Part shown: positions 43,761 through 58,440 of the stretch, in pieces | Numbering within the stretch: the stretch's first letter is position 1 | How the letters are laid out: the number at the start of each line of letters is the position of its first letter | Assembly: GCA_025331565.1 (NCBI GenBank) | Contig: JAFREQ010000037.1 | Location: 2,914,001-2,978,000, forward strand | Direction: 5' to 3' | DNA: 64,000 nt | From: Holacanthus passer | Lineage: Eukaryota; Chordata; Actinopteri; Pomacanthidae | Position numbers and translations under genes: made by a program | The notes under the pieces: generated by a model | The model's input: only the letters and a program-made list of their open reading frames with translations | Databases searched by the model: none | Told to the model about the DNA's origin: nothing

Positions 43761-45459
43761 GCTACCGTGTATGTTTCTTACTTCTAATAGAATATAATGC
43801 TGTTCAAGGAAACCAAAACAGCATAAAATTATATTATTTGATTTTCGCTGGGTAGTATCCATTCAATTATGCTGACCTAAATGTAACTAAGGTGGTATTT
43901 TAACCAAGCTGTTTACAGGAGTTACATATAGAGCTGTTTAATTCATAGGCCTGTTCATTTGGCTGTTACGGATGGCCCGATTAATAATTAAGAACTCCTC
44001 CTTTGTATTGCAGCAGAGTGTCAGAATTTCCTTTCAGCACTCAGCCTCAGTAAGATATTTCTATGTTTAATGTGGTATATCCTTGGTGCTACTTTGGTCC
44101 ACAGTTTGCAAAAGGTCAATGGGTTGAAACCTTAATTTTTATGGGCGTACATGAGATTGAGATAGTTGAGCATCGCTGCAGATGGTTTCCCTTTGGAAAG
44201 ACACATCCCTCAGGAAATGGCAATTCAGGAAGTAATAGGCAAAGAGCTTGTGTAAATGACCTTACAACGGAAACGACCGAGTGGCAAATGTTGGATAACA
44301 TCTTTAGCATGCATTGTTAAACAGTTTGATGGCTGTATTTGTTGCAAAATACATACACATACAACACATGGTCATCTGTCTACATGTCCAAAATCAGGCT
44401 GAAAAACAACAGAAAACATGACATAAAATTTATATTATATAGAAAGTAGAATATATATTCACTCATTTCTGTTCATGTTAAACAGTTCAGTCCTCTTCAA
44501 CATGTGCCTGAAATATGTAGTGTATGATGAGCCTCCTGCAAAATGGAACAAAGGGGCCAGTCACAGGATACATTTTTTCACTGAGCTTACAAAATCAACA
44601 TTAATAAGCTTCGATAATCCCTGATGTAAATACAATCTTCAGAACTTTTCCTTACTTGAAATTTATCCTGCTCTGTCTACGCTCTACTCAGTTTATCTTG
44701 CAAAGTGATTGTATAAAGAAACCATTACCGCCGCAGTTCCTGTCCTGCACTGGGCGAAGCAAGATGGGGCTGAGGTGATGAGGTGAGGAGAGACACAAGC
44801 CGAATCGCAGTCGCTGCTAAGTACAGGAAATGTTGAGGAATTTGTCTTGTCTTCTCTGCGGGACATAAGGATATGAGATGGCTTGCCAAGTGGGGATTAT
44901 CCTCCTTTCCATCTATAGCTTTGTTCCTGTTTCGCTCCCTCTCTCTGCCTGTCCCTTTGACCCAGTCTGTAGTTTACAGACATTTACATTTGTAGGTTTT
45001 AGTACGCTCTCTTATCCTCGGTGACATACCTACCACTCAAAAGCTACAGCAGAGCAGATGCGGAGGTGGTGCCATTTGTCTAATTTGCCAGCTCATTTCC
45101 ACCATTCTGTCTGACGAAGACAGCCTTTCTTAAGGGAAACAGCTTCTTATTAAAAGTTTATTAAGCAGAAGCCAGAGGAATGATTAAAATTCTGCACAAG
45201 CCAAATAAGATGAGGAGCACGGGCAGGGGGCGTGTGATTACACCCCAGTGTGTGTTATGCGTGTGAGTGTAGGGACGTGCTTGTTTGTGTGTCACCGTCT
45301 CTCCTGAAGGCATCATGATGTAATATTACTGTAAGTGTACAAGATGAAGCTGAATAATGGGGTAAGCAGCACGTTGGATATCTACAAATTACACTTCACT
45401 AATTTATTTTTATTCCTTACTTTTCTCTCTCTCTCTGTTTCTCTGTTAATCTCTCTTAG

Positions 45460-45526
45460 AGTGGTCCAGTGCTGTCCTCCAGTGTTTCCCCTCCCCTCAG
45501 TTTTCTGTCCCTCTGTCTGTCACCTG
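45460..45526 (+). other. Candidate 67-bp non-coding 5' UTR exon of plcb4
   Basis: It is preceded by a long CT tract, a branch-like TGTTAAT and TTAG, and followed by CTG|GTAAGTAC, a near-perfect donor. The interior is pyrimidine-rich with a second acceptor-like CTCAG at about 45500, so it could also be a splicing decoy. Confidence 0.22.
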
Positions 45527-48500
45527 GTAAGTACACTCAGATTCACCTCCCACATATACAGTAAACAGGCTTTCAGTGTTGTTCAATCCTTTACGTAATC
45601 ATCAGTTCACTGTCTGACTTGAACAGCAAATTGATGTCACCTATTATAAAACAGAGCATCATTTCTTGTTAATGTACATGAAAAGACATTGGGTTAAGTC
45701 AGCAGGATTTATAGCACATGATAGACAGACAGAATACAGAACTGATGAGTATGTTCATTATTAGTGTGTTGTTTTCACTTTAGACAGATGCATGATAGAC
45801 AGTGTAGAAGAAGTTCAACAGACAAAACGTTGCATTTTAATGATATGGTAGCTTAGGGCCTCTTTCAACGGTATTAATTGGTAAAAACAAAAGCAACTGT
45901 ATCAAGAGTCTCTGCCCCAGGAAATATTTCATATTATTACTCTAACTCTAACCTGAAAAATCTGGACAGGTTTGGATGCCTCTTTGAACGATCACAGCTT
46001 GACAGAACCAAATTGTGGTACAAATGGCCATTTTCAGATCTCTTTGACACACCATGTGGTATTGCCAAACAAGAGGCAACGGTTCACCAGCTGGCCTGAA
46101 AGCAACCCGACACCTGTTGCATATCAATTCATTTCTGGTTAAATTTTTATTTTTTTTGTGTGGTTAGAAAGTGAATCAAATAAAGATTATAACCCTCTGT
46201 TTATACTAGACTGGGATCGATTTAATCTTGTTATACAGTGGGTGCATTTAAACTCTGCTATAAGTCAAGGATCTAATAGTTAAAGAGTCATCCACTGAGG
46301 CAGGTCTTAAACATTGATCCATCTAATTTTTGGGCAAAATAATCAACCTTGCATTCATATATACTTACTCTGACAGTCTGTGTCCTAGTGCCAAAGACAC
46401 CTGTTGACTTCAGCTGTAAATGAAAACTATGTTGTGCAGAATATGAATGTGAGAGCAAGCCAGCATTTGTTACAGGAAGCTGTCTTCTGTATTCATGATG
46501 GCGCCTTGCAAAAGAGGAAAACTCCAATTCTCCAGCTTAAAACGAATGTGTATATTTAATGTTAAGGAGAGAACTCAGGCTGTGGCTTTTGCACATACTT
46601 GAGAAAGCAACAACACAAGCCAGCTCTAATGTATAATTCCTAGCTATCTGTTATCGCCAATTACAGGGGTTGTTTACTAGAATTGAAGGACCTTGTGGAT
46701 CTGTTTTTAAGGCTACGAGTGTGCCCAGGGCTTTTAATGATGGGAGGTAGATGGTCTCTGTTTAGATATGTGTGTTCTCTGGTAAGGCCTGAGGGGGTGG
46801 TGGGGCTGGGTGGGCTAGTGGGTCCCTCTGTCTCTATAAATACGCACTGGGATCCCATTCAGAGGCTGAAATGTGCCTGTTTGTGTGTGCATGGTGTGTG
46901 TGTGTGTGTGTGCGAGTCTTCATGACGCCACTGCAGCCAAACGAGCTGGAGGCTATTACTGGCCAGCAGGGTTGCTATGGAGACCAGTGGTGTCAGAGAG
47001 GAGCAACATCTGTGGGGTGTTTGTCAAGACAGGTTTTCCTCTTTCTGTCTTTGTCTTCTCCGTCAGTCTAGGAGTCAGAAACTCACTGCCTGGGCGACAC
47101 TAATGCTGACAGAAGTTATAAAGCCCGATGACATATCTCCATCTCTCTACATTAGTGTTTTCAAACATTGGTAAACATGCCACTTGAACGTGAAACCGAT
47201 TTCAAAGCTGTAATTTGTTGGGCGATAGCTCAACTGCCTGTGCTCAATCATGCTCACAGTAGGCCCTCAGGCTGTGTCAATCAGCTGGGACTCAGGGACT
47301 CTTTTCACTGGGCTTACGCCAGTGGAAAGCACACATTCTGGGGAAGCATTTAACCCCTGCCCCCTTCCTGCTCCCTCTCTCCACAGCTCCCCTCTCTATA
47401 TGGACATGTTCTATTTTCCACAGCTCCTTTCTCCTGGCTGCCTTATCAGTGGCTCAGCAGGGCACAAATTCTCTTTTAATAGGTACTTATTTGGGCAATG
47501 AGAGAAATCCCATATTTTTGAGCGACCCCACTCCCTCCCCCCGTCCTCCTCGTGCCCAGTTCTCCCTGTCTCCAACTCTGAAGCTTCTGTTTGTTGCTTA
47601 TTTTCTCTTTCTCTGTCGCTGGGTTATCCCTCATTCCCCCATGCCAACAGAGATGGACAACAGTAAAGAGAACAGGTGGAAGGCTGCATCATTGGCTGGC
47701 ATTTCAGATGTGACAATGCTCTTCCAAAATGGAGTTGGTATAATTGAGTATCCATTATTTTGGAACATTTTAATCCCCTGTAGGCACTGACGCAGGCACC
47801 TTATGATGCAGTTTTGCAGTAGCCTGCACAAACAGCGAACTATAAGTGGATTGAGTTTATCTGAGGAAAATTGAATCCTTTTCAAATGAAATCCGGAGGC
47901 TTGTCAAACACTTCACATAGGTCAAGCAGAATATGTTGTGTGTGTATGTGTGTCCTCAGTATTTTTGACCATGTTTGGGCAAACCTGGCCTCTGAAGAGC
48001 CCTCGGCAGGGTATGTGTAGCTGGGCAAACCAAACCTTCGACCTCCTAATCTGGTCTAAATGAGACCGTCTCACACACACAGCTCAGTGCCGCACAGCGC
48101 AGAGCACCACATAGTCTGTGATGTAACATAGTAATTTTGGGATAATTTGGTATTTTTACTCTGCAGGCATCCCTCTGCAAAGGCCAGTTATCTAACTTCC
48201 ATGCCCAAATTAACAGGCTTTTGCAGGTTGCACCTACCTTCATCACCTCCAAGTGAAACATCAATCCATTTATGCCAAGATTAGACTAAGCCTTGAGTTA
48301 GATTCAGGCTGTGTCCTCACATGACTCTGGGAAAATGGATGTGAAATACCCAAAAGCGTGCCGTCAGTATTAACTGATTCCTTTAGGGGCCAACACAGCA
48401 GGAAAATCGTGCAGTGCAAAGTAGAAAATTTACACCAGATTTTCTCAAATAACAGAATCAAATATTAACCTAATTCTTGTGTTCAGACAAAAGCATTTTC

Positions 48501-51500
48501 AGTATTACTTCCTGAGCAAGAGCTTTGACCAGAACAGAAGTGAAACAAAAGAAAGTTGTGAGTGAGTGAGATTAATTTTGCGGTCAGAACAGAAATTGTT
48601 CTGCCATTTCCACTGGCTGCTCACAGGTTCACTGCTCAGTCACATCCACATTTGCTCTTCTTTGCTATTTTTTAAAATTTTCCTTACCCATGCCATACAC
48701 TGTTTAAAACATAGACTTGTAAATCTTTCTAATACCAATGTTCCGGTGTGATGTTTCTATTATTAACCAGACACGGATACCATCTCCTCACCATCACCTA
48801 ATGAAAAATGGTCTTTTCCATATTCCATTTGGTGGCTTCAGTTACACATATTCATCACTGTGCAAAGACTGAGAGTTTCTAGTTGTATTTCAGACTCATG
48901 TTCCCCACACAAAGCTCCTTAAAACATCTTTGTAATAGGGTTTCCCCAAGTGATATAAAAGTCTTTTCCACGTTGCTTGTTCTCTGCCTAAAGCTTTCGT
49001 CCAGTATTGTTCCGCTTTTTTTGCAATTTGTCTGCCCCAATTAACTTCAAATTCCTCGTGCATCTGTTACGCTTGCAAATAAAAGTAGTTATGCCACCTG
49101 TTTACAGATGGCAGGGGAGGTTTTAACCGGAAAGCAGTGTACCAGTCGCAGGGTTGGGTTAAGTGTGTTAATGCGTCAGCCTGGCCCCTCCACTTCATTA
49201 CATTCAGGGAACTCCCTGACTAAGTGCCTTTTTAAACAGACCCACAAACACACATGCATGCGCACACACACGGTCAAACATGCAGTGCTCTAAATACCTC
49301 TGATTAAGATTGCTGATAACAAGGGGACAGCCCTTACCCCTCTCTCACCTCCTTCCTTCCTTTGCTCTCGTTCCCTCGGAGCAGCCTGAGTGTTCCCTCG
49401 TTGAGGGTAGTCATTGGCCTTCAGGCCAGCAGACTCTCTCTGACACACACACACAGACACTAATATCCATCATTTGGCAAAGGCTTTAGGCCATAATTTA
49501 TTAGGTGGATGCTCCATCCATTAGGCCATGTGTTAAATTCTTTGTGTAACTCAGTTTGGCAGAGGGTGGATGTGGATGACTATATATAGAACTCTTTGAG
49601 TTTGTGGATGTGTATTTCCCAGTATGGTTGTGTGTTTTACAAACTAATTTACATCCTCATCTGCTGTTTGGTAGGGATGAACCCTGGAAACTGACCGCAC
49701 AGTTTGAAAGTGAGGGAGATCCTACAGCTGTATTTGAGTGTGGGAACTTATCCTAATGGACCTCTGTGCACATGTTGTGTATGATATTTGTGCGTGTGTG
49801 GCACAGTAAGTGCTTGCGTGTGCACATACGTTCTGTCTGACCGCAGTTTAGTCCATGTGTGTGGGACTGAAAGACAGTCAGTTTCCATCCAAGACTCAAG
49901 TTAATTATGTAACCCGGGGCCGAGGAGCGTGAGCGAGCAGGGTGATCCTCAACTATAAAAGGCAAAGAGGAGGGTAGAAGAGGGTCATTTGGCTTGGAAA
50001 AAGACATTCTTCCTTTCAACAGCGTATTACTTCCTCATCCACAATCCCAGAGAAACAAATGGTGATTACAGATTTTTGTACATACAACCCAAGAAAAGCA
50101 TAGATCAGCCAACTGTCATTAGATTGTTTTTTCTATTTTATATTAACTGGCAATTGCTTCCCAACAATTCTGCACAGAGGAAGCAATGTTTCCATCTGTG
50201 TGTGATCAGAAACCTGCCTGAAGACTTATCAACCTTATAGAGCAAAGTGTGAAGGTTTCAAAATAAAACTTAGTAGACTTCTCAAGGTGAGAGAACTCTT
50301 TCAAACTTGGAAAGGCTGACGTGACCTCTGAAAATATTAAATAGGCGAAATAGGGTTACACTAGAATCCTTAAAGCAACCATTTTCTCAGTTAGTAGTTA
50401 TGACTGGTGAAATGACCATAATTAATGCTGCAGCCTCTAATAAGTTAAAGAGTGGCCACTGGGTCCTATTTTTCTCAGTTGTTGAAGAAAGAAAAGTTGT
50501 TGCTTCTTGATCTTGAATGCCGTGTTTTTCCAACAGTTTGAAGATTATAATTTACAATCTTCTCTAACCTTTAGCTAATACTATCTTCTGAATAATAGTG
50601 ATATACACTCCTGTTAGTGAAGCTTTGGGCAAACAGGGCTAAAGAAAACCAGCTTAAACACACATGGGTTGACAAACACATGGACACAACCAGGCGTGGA
50701 CATAGACAAACATGGAGACACATACACAGACATACGTGAGGACACACACACAAAGTCACACAATGCTGGAGGGGCTACAGAAACCTCAGTTGACACTCAA
50801 CAGTCAGTGAGCAAAGTGGAGCCCAAATGTGGATCAATTGAAACGAGCGAAAAGGGAATTTCAGTAGTGATTAGTGGTTGGTTTCACCATTCAGCTTTTC
50901 CACTCGCTCCTCTACTTACTGTGTCCTCAGTCCCCCAGCTCTCCTCACTCAGATTGTTCAGAAATTGTTCCCTGCATGCCAGGTTTTTTTTTTTTTTGTA
51001 GAAACTTGTAGCCCACAAGTTGGCATGCTGCATTAGGCTTCAGTTGAGCCGAGGAGGTGTGAAAGCCAGTGAAATCATAGATATAACACAGGTCACACAC
51101 ATGCACACAGGATCTCCGTCCTTGTTAAGGTAAGTACATGTTTACTCAGCGATCGCCGTCGCCTCTTACACCACCCTGCTGTTTAATGACTAAATGAAAT
51201 GTAAAAACAGAAGCTGGCGATTGTAACATTGATTCCTCTGCCATATGTGCTGTTTGCTCAGAGAACAGAGGTCTTCTTGGTGTTATAAAAACACTGTATT
51301 CCTGGATAAGAGCTCTCATTTAATTACATACTTTCATCCTGTGTAAACAGTAGCATTTTTATGGTATGGTATTCACAGTGTGAGTGATGTGTAACTGATG
51401 CATGCAGCAAAGTATGGGCAAACATGAACCTTTCTGCTAACTGCCTCCTATCTGATAGGGCAGAGTTTAATCTAATTCAATAATTGGTAATGCAATTGAA

Positions 51501-54500
51501 CAAACCTGCCACCACCACGGTGTTGTAGTCTGTCTACGATCTTGAATCAATGTCACCTCAGAAGGGCAACCTGTTGAAATACCTTCCAGGATATTGGACT
51601 AGTGTGTGTGTGTTTTCTTTTCTTCTGTGTATCCTGATTTGTGGTCGTCTTGCCGGAGTTCATAATGTAGTCTGTTTAACTAAACCACTCGAGCTGAGGT
51701 GTGTTTTGTTTTCCATCTTGCTTTTTCTCTTAGTGAACACTATGAACATGCCACAATATCATGGCCACAACACACACACATGCCCAGCGCAGTACAATAC
51801 AACATGGCTGCTGAACATGAACCTCTCACTGTAATGCGCAGCCTACAGGAGTTGGCTCCCTCTGGCATCTGGGTCTCTCCTCATTTCCTCCCCTTTGCTC
51901 TCAGCCTCCCCCCTGCTGATCCTGCTCAGTGCTGTAACCCCGCAGGTGTGTGTACTCTACGTGCACACTCTGGGGGCTCTGTTTATCTCGGCAGGGACCG
52001 GTGCAAGCACAGTAGCAATATGACACGTTGGTGTTTTTCAGACTTTGAAAGGAGCTTTGTCTTTGGTCTTGATGTGTCGTTCAGCAGACACGGTGCGAGC
52101 GTGTCGAGGTGTAATGGGATGGACGGTCCATGCAGATGAGGCAATGCGGTTGAAACTGGCTCTGACCAGTGGCTCTGTGATTACCCTTATGAAAGAATGT
52201 GCACCATATACACCAGGCTGCAGGAGAATAACCACACAGATATCTGCGTTCCTGCACTGGTCAGGTATAACTTGTCTAGTCTCCTGCTTTATGAGTGGCA
52301 TCCATAGACAAACTGGACAAATCTTGAGACAATTAAAAATTCATTCCCCTCTTCTCTCATGCTCTTTCCAAACCCCGCCCTGTCTTTTTTTTACTCCTCA
52401 TCCAAAAACAATGGCAGTAGGGAGCAGCCACCTGCATCATAGCTTTCTTTCCAAATTATCTGCCAAAGTGCTGTTGAATTTTTAATTCTTAAGATGCAAC
52501 TTTAATTGCAATATGATGTGATGCAGCAGAATTATGAATATAATTATTTTAGTAGTGAGTCATGAAGCAAGTAATATTCTAGACATGTAAAGAGAATTGT
52601 TCCGGAAATTGTCAGATGTATTCTTAAGTATCTTAAACATCTACTACTAATACTTACAGTTTTGGTCACATGAGAAGTATTATCACATCTAAACTTCAAT
52701 GCTACCTCATAAGTAAATGAAACAAAAAAAATGCAACCAGCAAAATGTTTTTAATGATCATTTACAGGATACTTTCACTGCAGCCCACAACAGTCCACAC
52801 ACAAATATTATGCATATTATTGTATTGAAAAATGAAAAGGCTGCCTAAAGCATTAGACACAGGAATGAGTGACATGCCAACACTCACTATTCAACTATAA
52901 TGAGCATTTGCCAGCAGATTTGTAACACCACTTGTGCGGAAAACACATTGTACATACATATGCAATTTGTTGGAGATTTATCAAGTGCCACGGAAGCATT
53001 ATTGGAATAAATGGCGCGAGTGGGATTTGACCTCTAACCCTTGCAGCGTTAATGTTTTGTTCTGTGTGCTGAGGTAAACAACCTGTTTATGTCGACTGAC
53101 AGGGCCGCCAGAGAGAAGTAATATGTGGGAAATGATCGGTGTTATCTGTCAGGAACTGAATGGGATCTCCAGAGGAAAATGATTATGAAGCTAACAGCGG
53201 AATTAACATGCTATTCAAAATGTGATGCTGGATTTGGATTTTAAACTTAATGCTTAACTAAGGAGCTTTGCTTTAAGTTTCAGAATTCTTTACCGAAGAT
53301 GGCAGCTAATTTGTATTTAAAAGGTCAGAGCTATTCAACAAACACATGAACATCTTTAGCTTTTTGACAATTCTGATGGGCATGAGGGAAATTGTTCTCA
53401 GTGGCAGTGGATTTGTTTTTACGGTAGCAGAGAGTCAGTGTAGGTGAGCTGGTAGATGCATGTGTCCTAAGATGGCTTCAGCCTCAAGGGCTGCTCTGAC
53501 CCTGATAGTGAGAGAAGAAGATTAATGGTGTTGTTGAAGAGGAGGCACATTAAGAAACAGTGCAGGGGTCCACACAGGAAACGTTCTCTGTCTTCCTGCG
53601 CCTTCCAGCAGGCATGCATACAGGGATGAAGTGTGTGATGAAAAGCAAAATGCTTTTAGTATTTTCAGTTGCATCTCTGTATTGTTATACTTCACCAACA
53701 AAAGCACGTCTCTCTAGACTCGTGCCATTATCACTATTCAGTAGTTTAGAGGCTTCTATATGTAGAAAGATGGGAGCGGTGTGTTACGTGCCTTCACTTC
53801 CAAACTCTTGCCGCAAGACAAGGCAAATATTCTAAACAAACAGGTAAGAGGACGTGACGACACTTCAGAATATGTGCAATTATGACTAGAGACTAGACTG
53901 CAGCCTTGAGACAGTCATGTGATCGTACTGTATGCATATGTGCAATGTAACAGACTTTTACATAGGCCAACACAGGCGAGACATTAGTGTTACAGCGTGT
54001 TTGACTTTCACGCATTTACTTGTTTTTTTAATTTCTAAAACTGAACCAAGCATGTGGGTGTGGAACAGCAGCATTAAAAAATGTGATGCTTGGTTTCTGT
54101 GTGTAGACAAAGCTTGACCGGTGTTTAAACAAAAGTCTCATGACACTACTAAGTTCTTTGAATCTGAGGGAAGTGAAAATAGTATCATGCAAATGTGTAA
54201 TTGATTCTCTCATATTTATTTTTCAATGAGGAACAAATCAAAAAGATTTTAAAAAGTCCTGTTTGAAGTGTGCATGCTGCTTATCAGATTATGTGGAGCA
54301 AAGTCATTCGATATGTAACATGTTGAAGAAAAGCATTGAATCATAGCAATATTTTGGATTGTTAATAAAGGTGTCTTCCTCATTTTTGTTTTAAAGCAAG
54401 AACCAGGGTTCGTCAGTACCTAGCATATATAATAACCATTTGTTAAAGGTAGGGTGAGTACTTCTAATACAGTGTTTGTCAAACTTGGTAAATATCTCTT

Positions 54501-57500
54501 CATGGTCTGCTTGTTGGCCTGGATCAAGCCACATGACACTATTCCAGCCAATTGGCAACAGGTGGCGTTCATGCTCGTGCATCAGACATGTTGACAACAT
54601 AACGTGTTAACATGGATGAGGCTTTCCAACAGTGGGGAGACCTCAGAGAGTTGAGAGGCATGAAGACAACTTGTTTCTACTTGGTAGCTGGGTAATATTA
54701 GTGTCGCTATGTTTTGCTGATGTAATGTTTGTGATTTGCGTGTCAGGTAACGGTAAAGCCCCCTCTAATGAAAATGTAGTTTTTAAATGGCAGTGTAACA
54801 ATGACAGAAACAGATTCAGACAACCAGAATCTAAACCGTTGCTAAGATAATCAAATGCTCAGTAACAGAGCATCAGCCCCCACCTTTAATTGCATAGAGT
54901 CCTGTATACAGTGATTCTTTCTTCAACATCCCCTTTAAATTTAAGTGCCGACTTGTTTCCACTGCTGCTCATTGACATCTAGGGTGGGAGAACTTACTCC
55001 TTTGTGTTCTTTTAAGTCGCAAAGGTCCGCCCACGTGGAACCTGAAAAGAGGTCTAATGAGCCAGAGTAACTGAAAATATCTGTGTGTGTGTGTGTGTTT
55101 GAACACGGCCTTTAAACCCATCTCCTTTCTCCTAATCCACACATCCTCTTCATTACTGAAGTAGTTTTACAATCTGATAGCAATTAGAGATGATACCTGG
55201 CTTCACCTGCTCATTAATGTCATGGAAACAGCAAGTGGGCCCAGTGTTTGGTTAAACAGAAACTATTGAGAGAGGCAAAAACATTCCCAGGAGTCCCAGG
55301 AGGCAACAGAAGTGCAGATAACTTAAACCTGAGAGTGATCTTCCACTTCATCTTTTCTTAGAATGGTCACATGAGTCAATACACGTGAAGATCACTACCA
55401 CATAATATTTTTATACTTTAATGCTTAACAGCCACGGACAGATTAGCATGCACAAATAATGGGCATTAAGGATGTCAAGTAGCAATGCTCATGGGTGTTG
55501 TATATTGAAGTGGTGCTTGTGAGTCAGTGTTTTGATATGCAAACTGACAGATGCCATCTATGGTCTGGAATAGTGGGTGGCACAACAGAATGATGCACGT
55601 TTGCTTATTTAAAGATGCCCCTTAGCAAAGCGCTTCAAAATATGTTTGATGTATTGGTAAAGCTAGTTTTTCATACACACAGTCAGATGAGAAAATCAGT
55701 ATTTACTGTAATATCTCTGCTCATCAGAGAAGTCTAGAAGATGTACAGTGGAGTAAAACACAGAGACAGAAGTGGGGAAAAACAGCTAAAACGTGTGTTT
55801 GTGTTCAGAGTTGCACCTTAAGCTTTGCCTTTAATTGCCTTTGGCTCTCTCCTGTCATGTTGTAAAATATTTTAATTGTCTTTTTATGATCTGCCAGGTT
55901 ATATAGTTTTGGTCCTGGTAGATAACAAAGAGACAGTAAAGCAGATAATTCTTGGTCCAGCCTCAAGGCAACGCTGAGACTGTAACTTAAGGATTTTTTC
56001 GAGTCAGGCCATACATGGTCAAACCACGAGTAACAGTGCAATCATTGTCAAGTGACATGATGAAGACCGTCATATACGTAACAGTTATCTTGTGCTCTAA
56101 CTCTGACCAGCTGTTCCAGATAAAGTCTGACGCCGAGCAAAGTGTTTTTCCTGCTTCTGAGGCTACAAAAGGAGAAGACTGCAGGAAAATTATGCATAAC
56201 TGGAATTTAAATACCTTTAATACTTTTTCAGTTCAGCTGTTCAATTGGCCAATCCTGTTCCAGCTGTAATGAATCAGGGTTCAGTTGGACCCTTTGCCTA
56301 ATAGACTCGTGACTCGTGTATAATTCATTTACAGTATTGCACATACCGTACATATCGTAGTGTTCTGGCAGTCATCCTAGTCAAAGCCACATTCAAGGAA
56401 GAGAAAAAACAGTAATGAGCATGATATGGTCGAGATTTATTATTATATGATATTAGTTTTATTGGGCTAATAATGTTGGTACTGTACAAGTAGACCATAA
56501 ATTTCGAATAAGTACACAACCTCTTGTGAATCTAGATAATTTTGAGATATTGCACAGATGTAGTACTTTTACCAACCTGTGGAGATTTCCCATAACCAAA
56601 TATCTTTTTAGTAGTATTACCCAAACTTTGTCTCACATGGGTTACACGGGGTCAAATTTTAAATAAATGCATGATGACGGTAACACCAAAATCATGAGGT
56701 GAGGATTTGTGCCGTGAGATCAAATGAGGCGTGGAAGCAAGCCTGACTTAAAAGGCTTGTGTTTTCTCCCTCAGTTTCCTGTGGTTTCACTTGGTTAGAC
56801 AGAGCTGCAAAAATGTGTTATTTTAAATGTTGGAGTCCTTCAATGCCTAATCCACAACAGGTATTAAGTAAAGGAGAGCTCTGGCTCTTGTGCCAGCCAC
56901 ATCAGATGTGCCTCACTGTGTGTGTGTGTGTTGTTCACTTGTGTCCGTTCGAGTGTGTCCCCAGTCAACCCTTCCACCACTGGCTGACTGATGTAGCTAC
57001 AGCCTAATTTTAGTTTATGAGGTGTGGGACCGCTGGGTGTTACCCTAGCTGCCATTTTAGATGAGGAGGCTGGGAACAGCGTGCCTCACGGGGCTCCTAT
57101 CTATCGTAATTATCTCATTGTCAGGGGTTGGACAGGGGGCTCGGACCTCACTCGCTTCCTTCAGCTTCCCTCAGCTCCTCACGTGCACACCCACACATCC
57201 AGGAGCTCCAGAGGCCCGATGTGGGCGCTGCCGTGGCCTTACAGAACCTCAGAGTGCCGCGTCGCTATTGGACAGATTTCATCCCGCTGAGGAAAATGTT
57301 ATCTAATGCATACTGTTGAGAGTGGCAAGATCTAGGCTAACATCAGACAGGAAAGCACAACCCAATTAGTCCAAATTAGATGTGTGATTTGTCCTATCTG
57401 AATCATTTTGAATCCGATTTCAGGAGTATGTATTATTTCTTTTAGATTTAGTCTAGAATTATTAAATAATCTAGACAGGGTGCAGCCTATTTACACGAGC

Positions 57501-58059
57501 CTTCTCTCTGTGGGCTGTGTTATTGGCACCCTGCCCATCCTCAGTTCTTAATCTCCACAGGAAGTGTGCATCTGTGTTTTCAGTCCCCTGACAGGATGTG
57601 TGTGTCTGTGTTACAGTCCCCTGGTAGGACACCACAGATGGTGGAGGGCTGGGTTTGATGAAGTTTTGTACATCACTCTGTGTATTGACCTGGCCTGGCT
57701 GCTACATGTCCTGTAGTGCTGTGACGTACAGCAGATTACACTTTTGGGTCTGGACCCAAAATGAGATGAGCAAATAAAAGTGGTAGTAGTATGGTGTTCT
57801 CATTTTCCTCTGTATGAAGCATAATTGTATCTTGTAATGAAGCTGCACGAGGGGGTGAGATGAGCTCCTATTAGCTGCTGTATAATTGCACAGCCTTTCT
57901 GAATCACTCTGTATTTTCATAATGACAGCCTGCAGACATCTCAAAAGCCTTTCTTCATCTGCATTTGTCATTTGTCAGGGGATAGACTGTGGCCCACCCA
58001 GCTCGTCATTCTCTGTAGCCTCTGTTGATGTTGTCTCTGATCTGTGTTCCCCACATCAA

Positions 58060-58440
58060 AAGCAGACATCCCCCCCGCTGCACTCACCACCCTGTCCGCC
58101 AGCCACTCCAGCCAGCTTCTGTCACACACAGCTGCTTCACTCGTCCGTCTCTCCCTGCCCACCGCTGTTCTGTTTTATCTCTACGCTCCTCACGCCACCG
58201 TCTCCTCATCTCTCTATTCCATCTCTCTGTCTCTCACCTCTTCGCAACCTCTCGCTGTTTTTATTTCCTCTGGCTTCTCTCTGATCTGTCATATTTTACC
58301 CATTCACTTTCCCACTTGCCTTTATCTCTTTCTCTCTTCCCATCACTTACTGTCTGTTTGTCCCTGTTTCTTTCTCTTTCTGCATCACCCCTCCTCCACC
58401 TCCTTCTTTGTCATCTCAACCATCAGCATCCAGTTTCCCC
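58060..58440. repeat. Pyrimidine-rich low-complexity tract
   Basis: Almost 400 bases dominated by C and T on the plus strand with many CTCT, CCTC and TCTCTG words. Overlapping open frames here (up to 163 codons, Ser/Leu/His-rich) are composition artefacts. Confidence 0.6.

Noticed and set aside
51110..51130. Strong donor-like AAG|GTAAGTAC in the plcb4 intron
   Set aside because: The nearest acceptor (acacag) is only about 19 bases upstream and lies in a CA repeat. No credible exon.
51699..52485. Two overlapping open frames of 146 codons each
   Set aside because: No recognisable domain and no splice structure or start context. An opposite-strand frame overlaps them equally well. Length is within chance for this much DNA.
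54441..54600. Sequence 'taaaggtagggtgagta', resembling the start of a fish dispersed repeat
   Set aside because: I could not find matching opposite ends or a second copy in the window, so I do not call it a mobile element.
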